This document shows positions 35,926 through 45,611 of a DNA stretch of 64,000 nucleotides, in pieces. Below the pieces are notes generated by a model that was given only the letters and a program-made list of their open reading frames with translations, was not told the origin of the DNA and ran no database searches. The position numbers and the translations under genes were made by a program. The stretch comes from Chitinophaga pinensis (GTDB lineage: Bacteria > Bacteroidota > Bacteroidia > NS11-12g > UBA955), in assembly GCA_945877575.1 (NCBI GenBank), contig CAMDUE010000002.1, forward strand, positions 62,001 through 126,000, read 5' to 3'. Position 1 is the stretch's first letter. Every line of letters starts with the position of its first letter.

Positions 35926-37248
35926 GTGAAGCCCTCGCTCCGAATTCTTTTATTGCCCATATTTTGCACTTTCTTTGCTGCTTGTGACAGAGAACAAGGC
36001 AATATAGTTATTGACGGACAAGGGCAGGGTAACCAAATGGGGTTGAATATTACTGATACTCTCTCCCTCGTTGGTTCTACTATAGATGAAGACTCACTGC
36101 CCGCCAAAGGTTTAAGTTATGCTTTGGTAGGTGAAGTTAACGACCCTGTTTTTGGCCGTTCGAAGTCATCGTTATTTGCTGATCTCAACTTGGTTGAACC
36201 CAATAACAACTTCCCCAATACCAAAGAACCTGATTCTGCGGTGCTTTTTATTCCGGCTATCGCCGGACTTCAACACTACGGAGATCGAAACTTTATTCAT
36301 CGACTGAAAATCGCACCAATCACAGAAAATATTTCTTCTGATTCTGTTTATTTTCAAACTCAATCCTTCCCCGTTGACGAAAATTTAGCGACCTATTACA
36401 ACGGGCAACTCATTAATGAGTACAACGATTCTGTGAATTACAGAAAAATCAAACTAGCTCCCTACAACGGCATCAAGATTAAATTATCATCTGACTTTGC
36501 AAAATTCCTCATGAATATGCCCAAAGATGCTTATGAAACCAACGCAAATCTTGATAAATACTTCAAAGGATTGGCCATCATACCGGAAAATAGTCAACTC
36601 AGTTCTGGGCAGGGTTCCTTTGCTGTTTGGGATATCCAAAACGTTATTTCTACTTCGTATAGAGCAAAAATCATGCTTTACTACGACGATACAAGTACTT
36701 TCTTGTTCAGTTTCTCAGGAAAAAGCAATGCAGTAAGCCAAGGCACTACAGGTCCATATAGCGGCGAACTAGCTACTCAGCTAAACAATCCCCACCAAAA
36801 CTATAACAGAACCTATGCACAAGCTTTGGGGGGCGTAAAAACGAAGATTACCATTCCGTATCTTTATAATTTGATTGCTGATGGCAATATTGCCATTCAA
36901 AAAGCAGAAATTGAATTCTTTCCAGTTGACTATACTGAAAACTACTTTGTACCGCCGCGTTTAAATCTATACAAACCCCTTAACGGAGGTAGCACAAGAA
37001 ATTATTTGCTGAAAGATGCTTTGGTGCTTTCCAACTACGGAGGTAGTTACAACACCAAAACTAGAAGTTATAAGTTTGAGATAACCAGACACTTGCAGGA
37101 AGTCATCAACGATTCCGTTTTTAGCTCCTTAAATACCAATTTAGGGTTATACCTAGCTATTCCCGCAGATCAACCGGTAATTGGTGCTCGTGCCATCTTT
37201 GATCACACAAAAACAAAGCTTCACCTCATTTACACCAAACCCAATTAA
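35926..37248 (+). CDS. DUF4270-family lipoprotein
   Basis: 440 residues starting at GTG 35926, the only sensible start for the signal sequence, which ends in lipobox FAAC (Cys20). The body is beta-rich, with segments such as YALVGEVNDPVFGRSKSSLF and the recurrent phrase about paired strands and Asn-rich loops typical of DUF4270, a Bacteroidota family of unknown function. The order panC, GT5-like, DUF4270 is familiar from other Bacteroidota. It is 18 bp after the GT5-like gene and 6 bp before the DAHP synthase gene, so the three are probably one operon. Confidence 0.85.
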   Translation: MKPSLRILLLPIFCTFFAACDREQGNIVIDGQGQGNQMGLNITDTLSLVGSTIDEDSLPAKGLSYALVGEVNDPVFGRSKSSLFADLNLVEPNNNFPNTKEPDSAVLFIPAIAGLQHYGDRNFIHRLKIAPITENISSDSVYFQTQSFPVDENLATYYNGQLINEYNDSVNYRKIKLAPYNGIKIKLSSDFAKFLMNMPKDAYETNANLDKYFKGLAIIPENSQLSSGQGSFAVWDIQNVISTSYRAKIMLYYDDTSTFLFSFSGKSNAVSQGTTGPYSGELATQLNNPHQNYNRTYAQALGGVKTKITIPYLYNLIADGNIAIQKAEIEFFPVDYTENYFVPPRLNLYKPLNGGSTRNYLLKDALVLSNYGGSYNTKTRSYKFEITRHLQEVINDSVFSSLNTNLGLYLAIPADQPVIGARAIFDHTKTKLHLIYTKPN

Positions 37249-37254
37249 TTAACT

Positions 37255-38136
37255 ATGTCTCATCGCAAACCCTATCAATTGGTAAGTCGCGACTGGAAAA
37301 GTGCCGATACCATCATCGAAATAAATGGTACCAAGATTGGGCAAGATTTAATGATGATTGCGGGACCGTGTGCAGTTGAAAATGAAGAACAAATATTTAC
37401 CATCTCTGAGTTTTTGGCCAAGCAAAACGTTAAGTTTCTTAGAGGTGGAGCATATAAACCCAGAACCAGCCCATATTCTTTTCAAGGACTAAAAACCGAA
37501 GGACTTCAACTCATGCGCCAAGCTGCAGATAAACATGGAATGTCTGTAGTCTCTGAAATCATGAGCATCGATAAAATTGATGAATTTAATGAGCTTGTTG
37601 ATGTGTTCCAAGTTGGAACCAGAAACATGCAAAATTATCCTCTATTGAGAGCCCTGTCAAAGGTGAACAAACCCATTTTATTGAAACGTGGATTGAGCAG
37701 CACCATTGAAGAATGGTTATTGGCTGCTGAATATATTGTTTCCGGGGGAAATGAACAAGTTATTCTTTGTGAACGCGGCATTCGCACCTTTGAAACGGCC
37801 ACCCGAAATACTGTAGATATTGCGGCTATTGCATTGGTCAAGCAACTGAGTCATTTACCTGTTATTTTAGATCCAAGCCAAGGAACAGGTACAAGAGAAC
37901 TCATAGCCCCCATTAGTTATGCAGGAGTTGCAGCAGGTGCAGATGGACTAATTGTAGAAATTCACAATCAACCCAATGAAGCTCTCAGCGATGGAGATCA
38001 AAGTTTGTATTTGGATCAATTTGCAGAAATGCTTTCCCCTCTGAAAGAGTTGGCGAGGTTCAGACAAAAACGATTTGATTTCGAAATGGAGCAAAACTTA
38101 TCTGCCGAAAAATCGGTATATGGGCCAGCCCAATAA
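37255..38136 (+). CDS. 3-deoxy-7-phosphoheptulonate (DAHP) synthase, type I beta
   Basis: 293 residues. DAHP synthase joins phosphoenolpyruvate and erythrose-4-phosphate, the first step of aromatic amino acid synthesis. The family signature MIAGPCAVENEEQI, the PEP-site GGAYKPRTSPYSFQG, metal-binding CERGIRTFE and LDPSQGTG, and VEIHNQPNEALSDGDQ are all present. This is the short beta subtype related to KDO8P synthase, with no ACT or chorismate mutase domain attached, so feedback control may come from a separate protein. It begins 6 bp after the DUF4270 gene and overlaps the convergent permease gene by 39 bp. Confidence 0.93.
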   Translation: MSHRKPYQLVSRDWKSADTIIEINGTKIGQDLMMIAGPCAVENEEQIFTISEFLAKQNVKFLRGGAYKPRTSPYSFQGLKTEGLQLMRQAADKHGMSVVSEIMSIDKIDEFNELVDVFQVGTRNMQNYPLLRALSKVNKPILLKRGLSSTIEEWLLAAEYIVSGGNEQVILCERGIRTFETATRNTVDIAAIALVKQLSHLPVILDPSQGTGTRELIAPISYAGVAAGADGLIVEIHNQPNEALSDGDQSLYLDQFAEMLSPLKELARFRQKRFDFEMEQNLSAEKSVYGPAQ

Positions 38137-39495
38137 AACAATTCCTATTCCCGTAATGGCAATGGTAAACTGACTAAAAAGTATACCTATGGCTACAAAT
38201 CCAGCCAAAATCAAATATAAGTAAGTAGAATAAGGGTAAAACCAAACCTTGTATGGCCTTTCCGCAATTGGCTCATTCTTACGCAACTTAATGACACCTG
38301 CCACCGTTATGATATAGAACAATAGAGAGGCAAAAGTACAATAAGACAATAACTGACCGTACGTTCCACTCAAACACAAAACGCTCGCCCAAATAGCCTG
38401 ATAAATCAACGCATTTTGGGGAACATCCCTTTGGTTTACTTTTACAACAGACTTGAAAAAAAGTCCTTGTTCAGCCATAGATTGATAGAGTCTACTGCCC
38501 GATAAAATTAGACCGTTATTACAACCAAAAGTACTAACCAATACAAGCATTGCCATAATAATTTCTGCAGACCAAAACGATCCGTTGGAAGCAATTATCT
38601 TTCCAACCGCCGCAACGCCTACCCTATCAGAATCAGCATTTGCCACTTCATCAAGAGTGAGAACAGAGAAATACGCAAGATTAGCCAAACAGTAAACTAT
38701 AGTTACCAATAAAGTACCCCAAAAGAGTGCTTTAGGTATAGTCTTAAATGAATCTTTGATTTCTGAGCCCATAAAGGTAATTCCTTGCCAAGCATCCGAA
38801 GAGAATAAACTGCCCACCATAGCAGATGCAAAAGCCAACATAAAACCTATACTTGAGAGATATTCCCACTGATTTTTTACAAGGGACTTAGAAGTCCAAG
38901 ATGATTGATGATTGTTGCTAAAATTACTTATCAACTCGCCGCCATTTTGAACAGCATAATAAATACCACAAACTATAAGTGCGCCTAACGCCAAGAATTT
39001 TGTCAGAGTAAATACTCTTTGAACCCATTTTGTTTCTTGAACACCCACAACATTTATACCGGTTAGAACCCACACACTTAAAAGAGCAACCACAGGCGTT
39101 CCAACAGAATGATTCAACAATACATAGTCCGTAACAAAATAACGATCAAAAATCAACCAAAAATGCTTTGAAAACGCCATAGCAACTGCGGCAATCACAC
39201 CCGTTTGAATCACTGAGAAGACTGTCCAACCATAAACAAATCCAATTTTTCGACCGTAAATCCTCGAAATGAAGTTAAACTGTCCTCCAGAACCCGGCAT
39301 CATCGAAGCCAACTCTCCAAAATGAAGAGCTGCTAGCAACGTAATTACTCCAGCCAATACCCACGCCATCATAACCCAAGGTGCGCTCCCCAATTGACGG
39401 GTCATATCGGCCGAAACCAAAAAGATTCCACTGCCAATCATACTTCCTGAAACAAGAAGCACTGAATCAAACAATCCCAGTTTTTTTGAAGACAT
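38098..39495 (-). CDS. APC-family amino acid permease
   Basis: 466 residues from ATG 39495 (MSSKKLGLFD); the TTG further out is inside a terminator. About twelve membrane helices are visible, with the APC signature SMIGSGIFLVSADM in helix 1 and GGQFNFISRIYGRK in helix 3. The family imports or exchanges amino acids; the pattern suits the LAT/serine-threonine exchanger branch, but the substrate cannot be read. It lies downstream of another APC gene with a terminator between them. The 3' end overlaps the DAHP synthase gene. Confidence 0.9.
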   Translation of the reverse strand: MSSKKLGLFDSVLLVSGSMIGSGIFLVSADMTRQLGSAPWVMMAWVLAGVITLLAALHFGELASMMPGSGGQFNFISRIYGRKIGFVYGWTVFSVIQTGVIAAVAMAFSKHFWLIFDRYFVTDYVLLNHSVGTPVVALLSVWVLTGINVVGVQETKWVQRVFTLTKFLALGALIVCGIYYAVQNGGELISNFSNNHQSSWTSKSLVKNQWEYLSSIGFMLAFASAMVGSLFSSDAWQGITFMGSEIKDSFKTIPKALFWGTLLVTIVYCLANLAYFSVLTLDEVANADSDRVGVAAVGKIIASNGSFWSAEIIMAMLVLVSTFGCNNGLILSGSRLYQSMAEQGLFFKSVVKVNQRDVPQNALIYQAIWASVLCLSGTYGQLLSYCTFASLLFYIITVAGVIKLRKNEPIAERPYKVWFYPYSTYLYLILAGFVAIGILFSQFTIAITGIGIVLLGWPIYRFFGR

Positions 39496-39511
39496 AAACG
39501 GGCAATTTAAC

Positions 39512-39542
39512 AAAAAAAAGGGCGGTGATAAAACCGCCCTTT
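39512..39542 (-). terminator. Intrinsic terminator after the second permease gene
   Basis: A 10 bp stem (39517-39526 with 39533-39542, core GGGCGGT/ACCGCCC), 6 base loop, followed on the minus strand by eight T in total. It separates the two APC permease genes. Confidence 0.9.
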
Positions 39543-39545
39543 GAA

Positions 39546-41117
39546 TTATTTATTTAAATGAGAGTGTTTTCGACTATAAGTAAAATAAATTACCAAGCCA
39601 ATAACCATCCAAATCAAGGCAGATTTCAAGGTAAAGGCATCTAAGGAAACAATCATCAAACCGCAAATCAATATGCCTAAAATAGGAACAAAAGGCACCA
39701 ATGGAGTTTTAAAAGGACGGGCCACATCAGGATTTGATTTACGCATAATCAAAATACCAGCACAAACCAATACAAATGCAAACAAGGTACCAAAAGATGT
39801 AAGGTCGCCTGCAAGACTTCCAGGAGCAAAACCAGCAAATAATCCCACGAAAACAAAAAGAATCCAGTTAGCTTTAAAAGGAGTTTGGTATTTAGGATGA
39901 AGTTCGCTGAATGCTTTTGGTATGAGTCCATCGTTAGCCATAGAAAAGAAAACCCTACTTTGACCCATCAACATGACCAAAATAACCGATGAAAATCCAG
40001 CCAAAATGGCAACGGTGATGCTAGTTCCCAACCACTCATAACCTTTCATGTAAGTTTGAACGGCATAAGAAACAGAAGCTTCTTTTCCTGCAGTGGCGAA
40101 TTCTTGCCAAGGAGCCACACCCGTTAACACATGACCAAACAAAATATAAAGCACGGTGGCAACAGCCAATGAGCCTAAAATTCCAATGGGCATATCACGC
40201 TTTGGATTCTTAGCTTCCTGCGCGGTAGTACTTACAGCATCAAATCCGATGAAAGCAAAGAATACAATTCCAGCACCACCAATTACGCCACCCCAACCCC
40301 ATTCAAAGAAGCCAGAATGACCTGGAGTGCCTTCAGGTATTAGGTAAGGATCATGGTTCAAAGGATTTATAAAATTCCATCCAACTACAATAAACACTAA
40401 CACAATGGCCACTTTTATAAATACAATAATGGCATTTACCGATGCAGATTCTTTGGTTCCTTTAATCAACAATAAAGTCAAAGCAAAAAGAATAACCAAC
40501 GCAGGAACATTCATAATTCCCTGAGTGATTTGTACGGTTGATGCAATATTCGCAGGAAGCTTTTGGAATTGCTCAGGACTCAAAACACCCTTATCAAAAC
40601 CAATCCATTCGGAAGCCTTGAATGCAGGAAGAACCGAAATTTGCGCAATAGATTCAGCAGAAATTTTATATAATTTTTCAAACGGCGAATGACACCATTC
40701 ATAGGGTATGGCCCCACCAAGTAAATTATTGAGATATTCACTCCAAGCAATGGAAACGGTTGCAGCACCTAAGGCATATTCCATCATCAAAGCCCAACCA
40801 ATGATCCAGGCTACCAATTCTCCCATAGTGACAAAGCTGTACGCATAAGCGCTTCCTGAAATGGGAATCATTGCCGCAAATTCAGCATAGCAGAGACCAG
40901 CCAAGGCACAACCAATGGCAGCCACAATGAAGGATAAAGTTACACCTGAACCTGCCGCCTCTGATGCAGCCGCTGCCGTTCTCACAAACAGTCCCGCACC
41001 AATGATTGCACCAATTCCTAAAGCAACCAAACTACCTGCACCTAAGGTGCGTTTCAAGTTACTTCCTTCGGCCTGAAGCAATAATTCACTTAAGGACTTT
41101 TTTCTCCAAATAGACAT
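39546..41117 (-). CDS. APC-family cationic amino acid transporter-like permease
   Basis: 523 residues with twelve or more membrane segments. Motifs of the CAT/YfnA branch are evident: LGIGAIIGAGLFVRT in helix 1, YAEFAAMIPISGSAYAYS in helix 3 and FFAFIGFDAVSTTAQEAKNP in helix 6. It is a proton-coupled or facilitative amino acid importer, perhaps for basic or branched-chain amino acids. It lies 36 bp downstream of kbl with its own promoter in the end of kbl, and it is followed by a strong terminator. The neighbour kbl degrades threonine, so a catabolic link is possible. Confidence 0.92.
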   Translation of the reverse strand: MSIWRKKSLSELLLQAEGSNLKRTLGAGSLVALGIGAIIGAGLFVRTAAAASEAAGSGVTLSFIVAAIGCALAGLCYAEFAAMIPISGSAYAYSFVTMGELVAWIIGWALMMEYALGAATVSIAWSEYLNNLLGGAIPYEWCHSPFEKLYKISAESIAQISVLPAFKASEWIGFDKGVLSPEQFQKLPANIASTVQITQGIMNVPALVILFALTLLLIKGTKESASVNAIIVFIKVAIVLVFIVVGWNFINPLNHDPYLIPEGTPGHSGFFEWGWGGVIGGAGIVFFAFIGFDAVSTTAQEAKNPKRDMPIGILGSLAVATVLYILFGHVLTGVAPWQEFATAGKEASVSYAVQTYMKGYEWLGTSITVAILAGFSSVILVMLMGQSRVFFSMANDGLIPKAFSELHPKYQTPFKANWILFVFVGLFAGFAPGSLAGDLTSFGTLFAFVLVCAGILIMRKSNPDVARPFKTPLVPFVPILGILICGLMIVSLDAFTLKSALIWMVIGLVIYFTYSRKHSHLNK

Positions 41118-41140
41118 AATTTATTAATAACGTAGAATGA

Positions 41141-41170
41141 CAAAAATAACAATTTATTGAATCACCCCAA
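41141..41170 (-). promoter_or_regulatory. Promoter for the CAT-like permease
   Basis: Minus-strand TTG (41170-41168), 19 bp, then TATTTTTG (41148-41141) match the Bacteroidota -33 and -7 elements. The -33 lies inside the end of kbl, and the start codon at 41117 is 23 bp away. Confidence 0.7.
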
Positions 41171-42350
41171 GTTCTTTTCCAACTTTGGTAAATGCGGCTA
41201 TGGCTTTATCGATATGTTCTGGTTCATGCGCCGCAGAAAGTTGAACACGAATTCTTGCTTGATCTTTTGGAACAACAGGATAAAAGAACCCAATTACATA
41301 GATACCTTCTTCAAGTAATTTATCTGCCATCGTTTGACTCAACTTAGCATCATAAAGCATTATGGGCACAATAGCTGAGTCACCATCTTTGTAATCGAAG
41401 CCAGCCGCTTTCATTCCTGCTTTAAATTGCTTGACATTACTCTCCAATTTATCTCTTAACTCAGTGGTTTCGGTGAGCATGTTTAATACTTCAATACTTG
41501 CTCCAACAATGCTCGGTGCTAAAGAATTGGAAAACAAATAAGGTCTACTCTTTTGGCGAAGCATTTCAATGATTTCTTTTCTACCCGTTGTGTAACCGCC
41601 CATTGCACCACCCAATGCCTTGCCTAAAGTACCAGTTACAATATCAATTTCACCGTGAACTCCACATAATTCAGGAACTCCACGACCCGTTTTTCCAATG
41701 AAACCTGCTGCGTGACATTCATCGGTCATCACAAGAGCATCATACTTCACGGCCAGTTCATGAATTTTATCTAGTTGAGCTACATATCCATCCATGGAGA
41801 AAACACCATCAGTTACCACTATTTTAAAGCGAGCACCATCTGCATTTGCTTGAATGAGCTGCTTTTCAAGGTCAGCCATGTCATTGTTGCTGTAACGATA
41901 TCTTTTTGCCTTACATAATCTTACACCATCAATGATAGATGCATGATTTAGTGCATCACTAATAATGGCATCTTGCTCACCAAATAAGGGTTCAAATACG
42001 CCGCCATTTGCATCAAATGCAGCAGCATATAGAATGGTATCTTCGGTACCGTAAAACTCAGCAATCTTTGCTTCAAGTTCTTTATGGATATCTTGTGTTC
42101 CGCAAATGAAACGTACACTACTCATTCCAAAACCGTGAGTATCAATGGCTCTTTTTGCCGCTTCGGTAACTCTAGGGTGACTGCTTAATCCCAAATAATT
42201 ATTGGCACAAAAATTAATGACTTCTTGTCCGCTATCTAATTTTATTACAGCGTCTTGAGGTGAAGAAATTATTCGTTCGCGTTTTAAAAGACCTGCTTCT
42301 TCTATTTGTGCAAGTTCGTTTTGTAAATGCTGTTGTAATGCTCCGTACAT
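41154..42350 (-). CDS. kbl: Glycine C-acetyltransferase (2-amino-3-ketobutyrate CoA ligase)
   Basis: 398 residues from ATG 42350 (MYGALQQHLQ), matching the usual length; the longer frame starts at a GTG inside a promoter-like sequence. Kbl is a PLP enzyme that splits 2-amino-3-ketobutyrate into glycine and acetyl-CoA in threonine breakdown. Family motifs include FCANNYLGLSSHP, GFGMSSVRFICGTQ, DECHAAGFIGKTGRG and TGTLGKALGGAMGG with the PLP lysine. The partner threonine dehydrogenase is not in the window. It follows the GH3-like gene with a 45 bp gap containing a -7 box. Confidence 0.94.
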   Translation of the reverse strand: MYGALQQHLQNELAQIEEAGLLKRERIISSPQDAVIKLDSGQEVINFCANNYLGLSSHPRVTEAAKRAIDTHGFGMSSVRFICGTQDIHKELEAKIAEFYGTEDTILYAAAFDANGGVFEPLFGEQDAIISDALNHASIIDGVRLCKAKRYRYSNNDMADLEKQLIQANADGARFKIVVTDGVFSMDGYVAQLDKIHELAVKYDALVMTDECHAAGFIGKTGRGVPELCGVHGEIDIVTGTLGKALGGAMGGYTTGRKEIIEMLRQKSRPYLFSNSLAPSIVGASIEVLNMLTETTELRDKLESNVKQFKAGMKAAGFDYKDGDSAIVPIMLYDAKLSQTMADKLLEEGIYVIGFFYPVVPKDQARIRVQLSAAHEPEHIDKAIAAFTKVGKELGVIQ

Positions 42351-42357
42351 AGTGCGA

Positions 42358-42365
42358 CAAAAATA
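42358..42365 (-). promoter_or_regulatory. -7 box (TATTTTTG) for kbl
   Basis: An exact TAnnTTTG box followed by TCGCAC ends 7 bp before ATG 42350, so the kbl message would have almost no leader. No -33 at the standard distance. Confidence 0.5.
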
Positions 42366-42395
42366 AGAGTTTCGCACAAATTTGTAGGTCTTTGC

Positions 42396-43898
42396 TTACA
42401 GGAAGGGCAGTATTTCTTCCAATAAGTTTCTGTGATTGGCCAATCTCGGAACTTTATTTTGCCCACCGAGCTTTCCTTTAAATTGGAGCCAACGCTTAAA
42501 CGTTTGGGGAGTAGCTAAATGTACTGTAGGTCGTTTCATGACCAGATTGCCTTTCCTTTTGCCATCGTAGTCTGAGTTTACATTTATCAATTCTTGATCA
42601 AAAATGTCAATAAACTCATCTAATGATGTGGGATTGGTCTTGAACTCAAAGATCCATTCATGTCCCTCGGAACCTGAATGAAATCTAGGGGCACCAGTAT
42701 AATCTACCAATTCAAGATTCAACTTTTGACAAGTTTTAGTAATAGCTGTTTCGGCATTCTCCATGATAATTTCTTCGCCAAAGGCGTTGATAAACAACTT
42801 GGTGCGACCGGAAAACTTGAACAAGAAGAATTTACTTCCCTCCATGGGAGTTTCAGTAAAACAAATAGTATCACCAATAGCGTATCTCCACAACCCGCTG
42901 TTATTTGTAACCACAACAGCGTAATTTATACCCGTCTGAACTTCCCAAAGAGGCACAATGCTTTCGGGACCTTTACTAGTATCATAAAATTCGTAGAAGA
43001 CCCCATGATGAGTAGTTAAAAGTAGATCAGTTCTGTCTTTGTAGGCCTGAACACCAAAGAAACCTTCACTAGCGTTGTAGGTTTCGACATAATTCATTTT
43101 GGGGTCGGGAGCTAATTTTTTATATATCTCCCTGTAAGGTTCGAAGTTCATCCCGCCGTGAACAAAAAGCTCTAAATTTGGCCATACTTCATGAATATGG
43201 CTTTTACCAGACAGCTCTAGTACTCGTTGAATTACAACCATTGTCCAAGTTGGCACTCCATGAATGGAAGAAATATTTTCATGCATAGTGGTTTGAGCCA
43301 TTCGCTCCACTTTTTCTTCCCAATTATTCATCACCAAAATAGACAAATCAGGCGCACTTTTCCAATTGGCCCAAGACGGCATGTGGGTCATCAAAATAGC
43401 ACTCAAATCACCCACGTAGCAATTAGGATAATCAGAAGTAATTTTATTTGAACCCCCAATCAACAATGCTTTTCCATCAAAAACTTTTGCGGTTGGATTG
43501 AAATGATAATATTGAGTAACGGGCTCTTTTGATCCTTTGAAATGGTTATTTTCTAAACATTCAAAGGTTATAGGAATGAACTTTGCTTCATTAGAAGTAG
43601 TACCAGAGCTCTTTGCAAACCAAGTAATATCTGAAGGCCAAATGAGTCCCTGTTGACCTTCCATAGTTCTAATGATGTAAGGCTTTAATTCTTCGTAACC
43701 GGCCAATGGTAAGGCATTTGCAAAATCTTCATACGTAATTCGCTGTTGAACACCATGTATACGTCCGTATTCTGTAAGCGATAACTTTTGAATGAAATAA
43801 TCTAACAGCTGTTTTTGGTGTTTAATGGCCTGTGCAGACATATCCCAGAGTTCCTGGTGACGCTGCTTAAAATACCAACCAATTGCACTTGCTATCAT
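42396..43898 (-). CDS. GH3-family acyl-adenylate-forming protein
   Basis: 500 residues, a full-length GH3 fold. Plant GH3 enzymes conjugate acyl acids such as auxin to amino acids through an acyl-adenylate; bacterial relatives have no settled function. Visible family features are [19 protein letters not shown] (nucleotide-binding loop), [25 protein letters not shown], and [14 protein letters not shown]. Its ATG overlaps the stop of the ABC ATPase gene by 4 bp, so the two are probably coupled. The operon also carries gatC and plsC, so a lipid-related substrate is conceivable. Confidence 0.9.
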   Translation of the reverse strand: MIASAIGWYFKQRHQELWDMSAQAIKHQKQLLDYFIQKLSLTEYGRIHGVQQRITYEDFANALPLAGYEELKPYIIRTMEGQQGLIWPSDITWFAKSSGTTSNEAKFIPITFECLENNHFKGSKEPVTQYYHFNPTAKVFDGKALLIGGSNKITSDYPNCYVGDLSAILMTHMPSWANWKSAPDLSILVMNNWEEKVERMAQTTMHENISSIHGVPTWTMVVIQRVLELSGKSHIHEVWPNLELFVHGGMNFEPYREIYKKLAPDPKMNYVETYNASEGFFGVQAYKDRTDLLLTTHHGVFYEFYDTSKGPESIVPLWEVQTGINYAVVVTNNSGLWRYAIGDTICFTETPMEGSKFFLFKFSGRTKLFINAFGEEIIMENAETAITKTCQKLNLELVDYTGAPRFHSGSEGHEWIFEFKTNPTSLDEFIDIFDQELINVNSDYDGKRKGNLVMKRPTVHLATPQTFKRWLQFKGKLGGQNKVPRLANHRNLLEEILPFL

Positions 43899-44572
43899 TG
43901 TACATTTTCAATATTTCCGTCTTTCATTCTCACAACCTTTTTTGCATGTTGTGCAATATCTTCTTCGTGGGTGACTAAAACAATCGTATTTCCAGCAGCA
44001 TGAATTTCTTCAAAAAGAAGCATAATTTCATGACTGGTTTTTGAATCTAAATTTCCTGTTGGCTCATCGGCAAGCAATAAACTAGGATTATTAACCAACG
44101 CTCTTGCTACAGCTACACGTTGTCTTTGTCCACCTGAAAGTTCATTGGGTTTATGATTCATTCTATCTTTAAGACCCACCCGCTCTAAAACTTCACGGGC
44201 CATATCTTCTCTCAACTTCTTAGGTATGCCAGCATAAACCAAGGGTAATGCCACGTTTTCAACCGCATTCATTCGGTTCAACAAGTTGAATGTTTGAAAA
44301 ACGAAGCCTATTTCACGATTCCTAACTTCGCTGAGGCTTGCATCAGACATTTTACTAACTTCATGATTATTCAACCAATAACTTCCCGAACTGGGCGAAT
44401 CTAAACAACCAATGATATTCATCAAGGTACTTTTTCCAGAGCCACTAGGCCCCATTAAAGCAATGTATTCTGACCTTTGGATTTGCAAATCAACGCCTTT
44501 CAGTGCGTGCACCACCTGATCACCAAGTATGTATGTTTTGGTAATATTCTCGAGGGATATTAAGGCGTTCAT
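43895..44572 (-). CDS. ABC transporter ATP-binding protein, LolD/MacB-type
   Basis: 225 residues. The ATPase motifs are complete: Walker [10 protein letters not shown], signature [15 protein letters not shown], Walker [13 protein letters not shown] and a switch His in LVTHEEDIA. The insertion [18 protein letters not shown] is typical of the LolD/FtsE/MacB group. These ATPases work with permeases of the FtsX type for lipoprotein release or export. No permease gene lies nearby, so the partner must be elsewhere. It sits 8 bp after gatC and overlaps the GH3 gene by 4 bp. Confidence 0.9.
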   Translation of the reverse strand: MNALISLENITKTYILGDQVVHALKGVDLQIQRSEYIALMGPSGSGKSTLMNIIGCLDSPSSGSYWLNNHEVSKMSDASLSEVRNREIGFVFQTFNLLNRMNAVENVALPLVYAGIPKKLREDMAREVLERVGLKDRMNHKPNELSGGQRQRVAVARALVNNPSLLLADEPTGNLDSKTSHEIMLLFEEIHAAGNTIVLVTHEEDIAQHAKKVVRMKDGNIENVQ

Positions 44573-44580
44573 GGCTAAAT

Positions 44581-44874
44581 TTATTGCTGATCAATCACTT
44601 TGGGCACTCTAAAAAAGTCACCGTCTGTTTTAGGTGCATTTTTAAGAGCTTCGGCTTTTGATATTTCTTGAACAACTTCATCTGGTCGTAAAACCGTATG
44701 AGAGTTGGTCATATATATCAAAGGTTCTACCCCATCGGTATTTACTTCTTGCAATTTTTCACACATTTCCAAGATTTTTTCTAACTCATTTTGGATGGAT
44801 TTTTTTTCGTTCTCATCAAATTTCAGCCTAGATAATTTGGCTAAATCATCCACTTTTTGTTCTGTTATTTTCAT
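44581..44874 (-). CDS. gatC: Asp/Glu-tRNA amidotransferase subunit C
   Basis: 97 residues. GatC is the small subunit that wraps around GatA and GatB in the enzyme that converts Glu-tRNA-Gln or Asp-tRNA-Asn to the amide form. The N-terminal pattern [18 protein letters not shown] and the central [19 protein letters not shown] are diagnostic. gatA and gatB are not in the window, so the gene is separated from them, as is common in Bacteroidota. It overlaps the plsC-like gene by 4 bp and is followed by the ABC ATPase gene after 8 bp. Confidence 0.93.
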   Translation of the reverse strand: MKITEQKVDDLAKLSRLKFDENEKKSIQNELEKILEMCEKLQEVNTDGVEPLIYMTNSHTVLRPDEVVQEISKAEALKNAPKTDGDFFRVPKVIDQQ

Positions 44875-45611
44875 TGTGTAATTATACCTGCGTTCAACAA
44901 ATCTTGATTAATAATCGAATATACTCTTTCCGCTAAAGCTTCAGCGTCATCTATCGATAAGTCTTTGGTTTCAATCGGTGCGTTTACCTTCATTCTCATC
45001 AACCCTGGAGACATGACGAATTTAAAGCTTTCCAACCGTTTATGGTTATCAAACAAGGTAACAGGCACCACAGGTAGCTTTTTCTCAATGGCTAATTTAA
45101 AAGCACCCAATTTAAATGGATATTTAACTTTAGGAGTATCGCTAGGGATTCTTCCCTCTGGAAAAATAATTAGACTTCCACCATCATCTAATTTCTTCCC
45201 TGCATCAATGAAAGCATTATGAGAACCTCTTAAACTCTCTCTTTTCACAGGCACGTCAATGGTTTTAAACCAAATACTGAACAAGGGAATCTTGCTCAAT
45301 TCAAATTTTGCCATGAAGAAATTGAAAGTAGGTAAAAATCCTCCAGTCAAAACAATGTCAATGTATGACATATGGTTGGGACAGAAAACGTATTGATTCT
45401 TTCTTTTGAGTTTTTGTTCATAGGAAATTTGAGGCCACATAAGACCCAAATAGGTAGAGGCTTTACCCCAGATCTTTCTAATATGATCAGCAATAAAATA
45501 TGTTTTTGTAGATCTTAAAAAAAGCCAAAGAATGGGATATAGAATCAGGAAAATCCCAATAAAAATGGCGCCGTAATACCCTATATATAAATAATTTAGT
45601 ACTTTTCGCAT
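44871..45611 (-). CDS. plsC: 1-acyl-glycerol-3-phosphate acyltransferase
   Basis: 246 residues with an N-terminal hydrophobic segment (residues 8-31) and one acyltransferase domain. The catalytic motif NHMSYID corresponds to HX4D, and FPEGRIPSD is the glycerol-phosphate-binding block. The enzyme adds the second acyl chain to lysophosphatidate to make phosphatidic acid at the inner membrane. PlsC-type proteins occur in several copies, so an ornithine lipid or other acceptor cannot be excluded. It starts immediately after the DUF4199-like gene and overlaps gatC by 4 bp. Confidence 0.9.
   Translation of the reverse strand: MRKVLNYLYIGYYGAIFIGIFLILYPILWLFLRSTKTYFIADHIRKIWGKASTYLGLMWPQISYEQKLKRKNQYVFCPNHMSYIDIVLTGGFLPTFNFFMAKFELSKIPLFSIWFKTIDVPVKRESLRGSHNAFIDAGKKLDDGGSLIIFPEGRIPSDTPKVKYPFKLGAFKLAIEKKLPVVPVTLFDNHKRLESFKFVMSPGLMRMKVNAPIETKDLSIDDAEALAERVYSIINQDLLNAGIITQ

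Noticed and set aside
42358-42377. GTG start for kbl at 42377
   Set aside because: It falls in a promoter-like region before the -7 box at 42358-42365, and the ATG at 42350 gives the family N-terminus.
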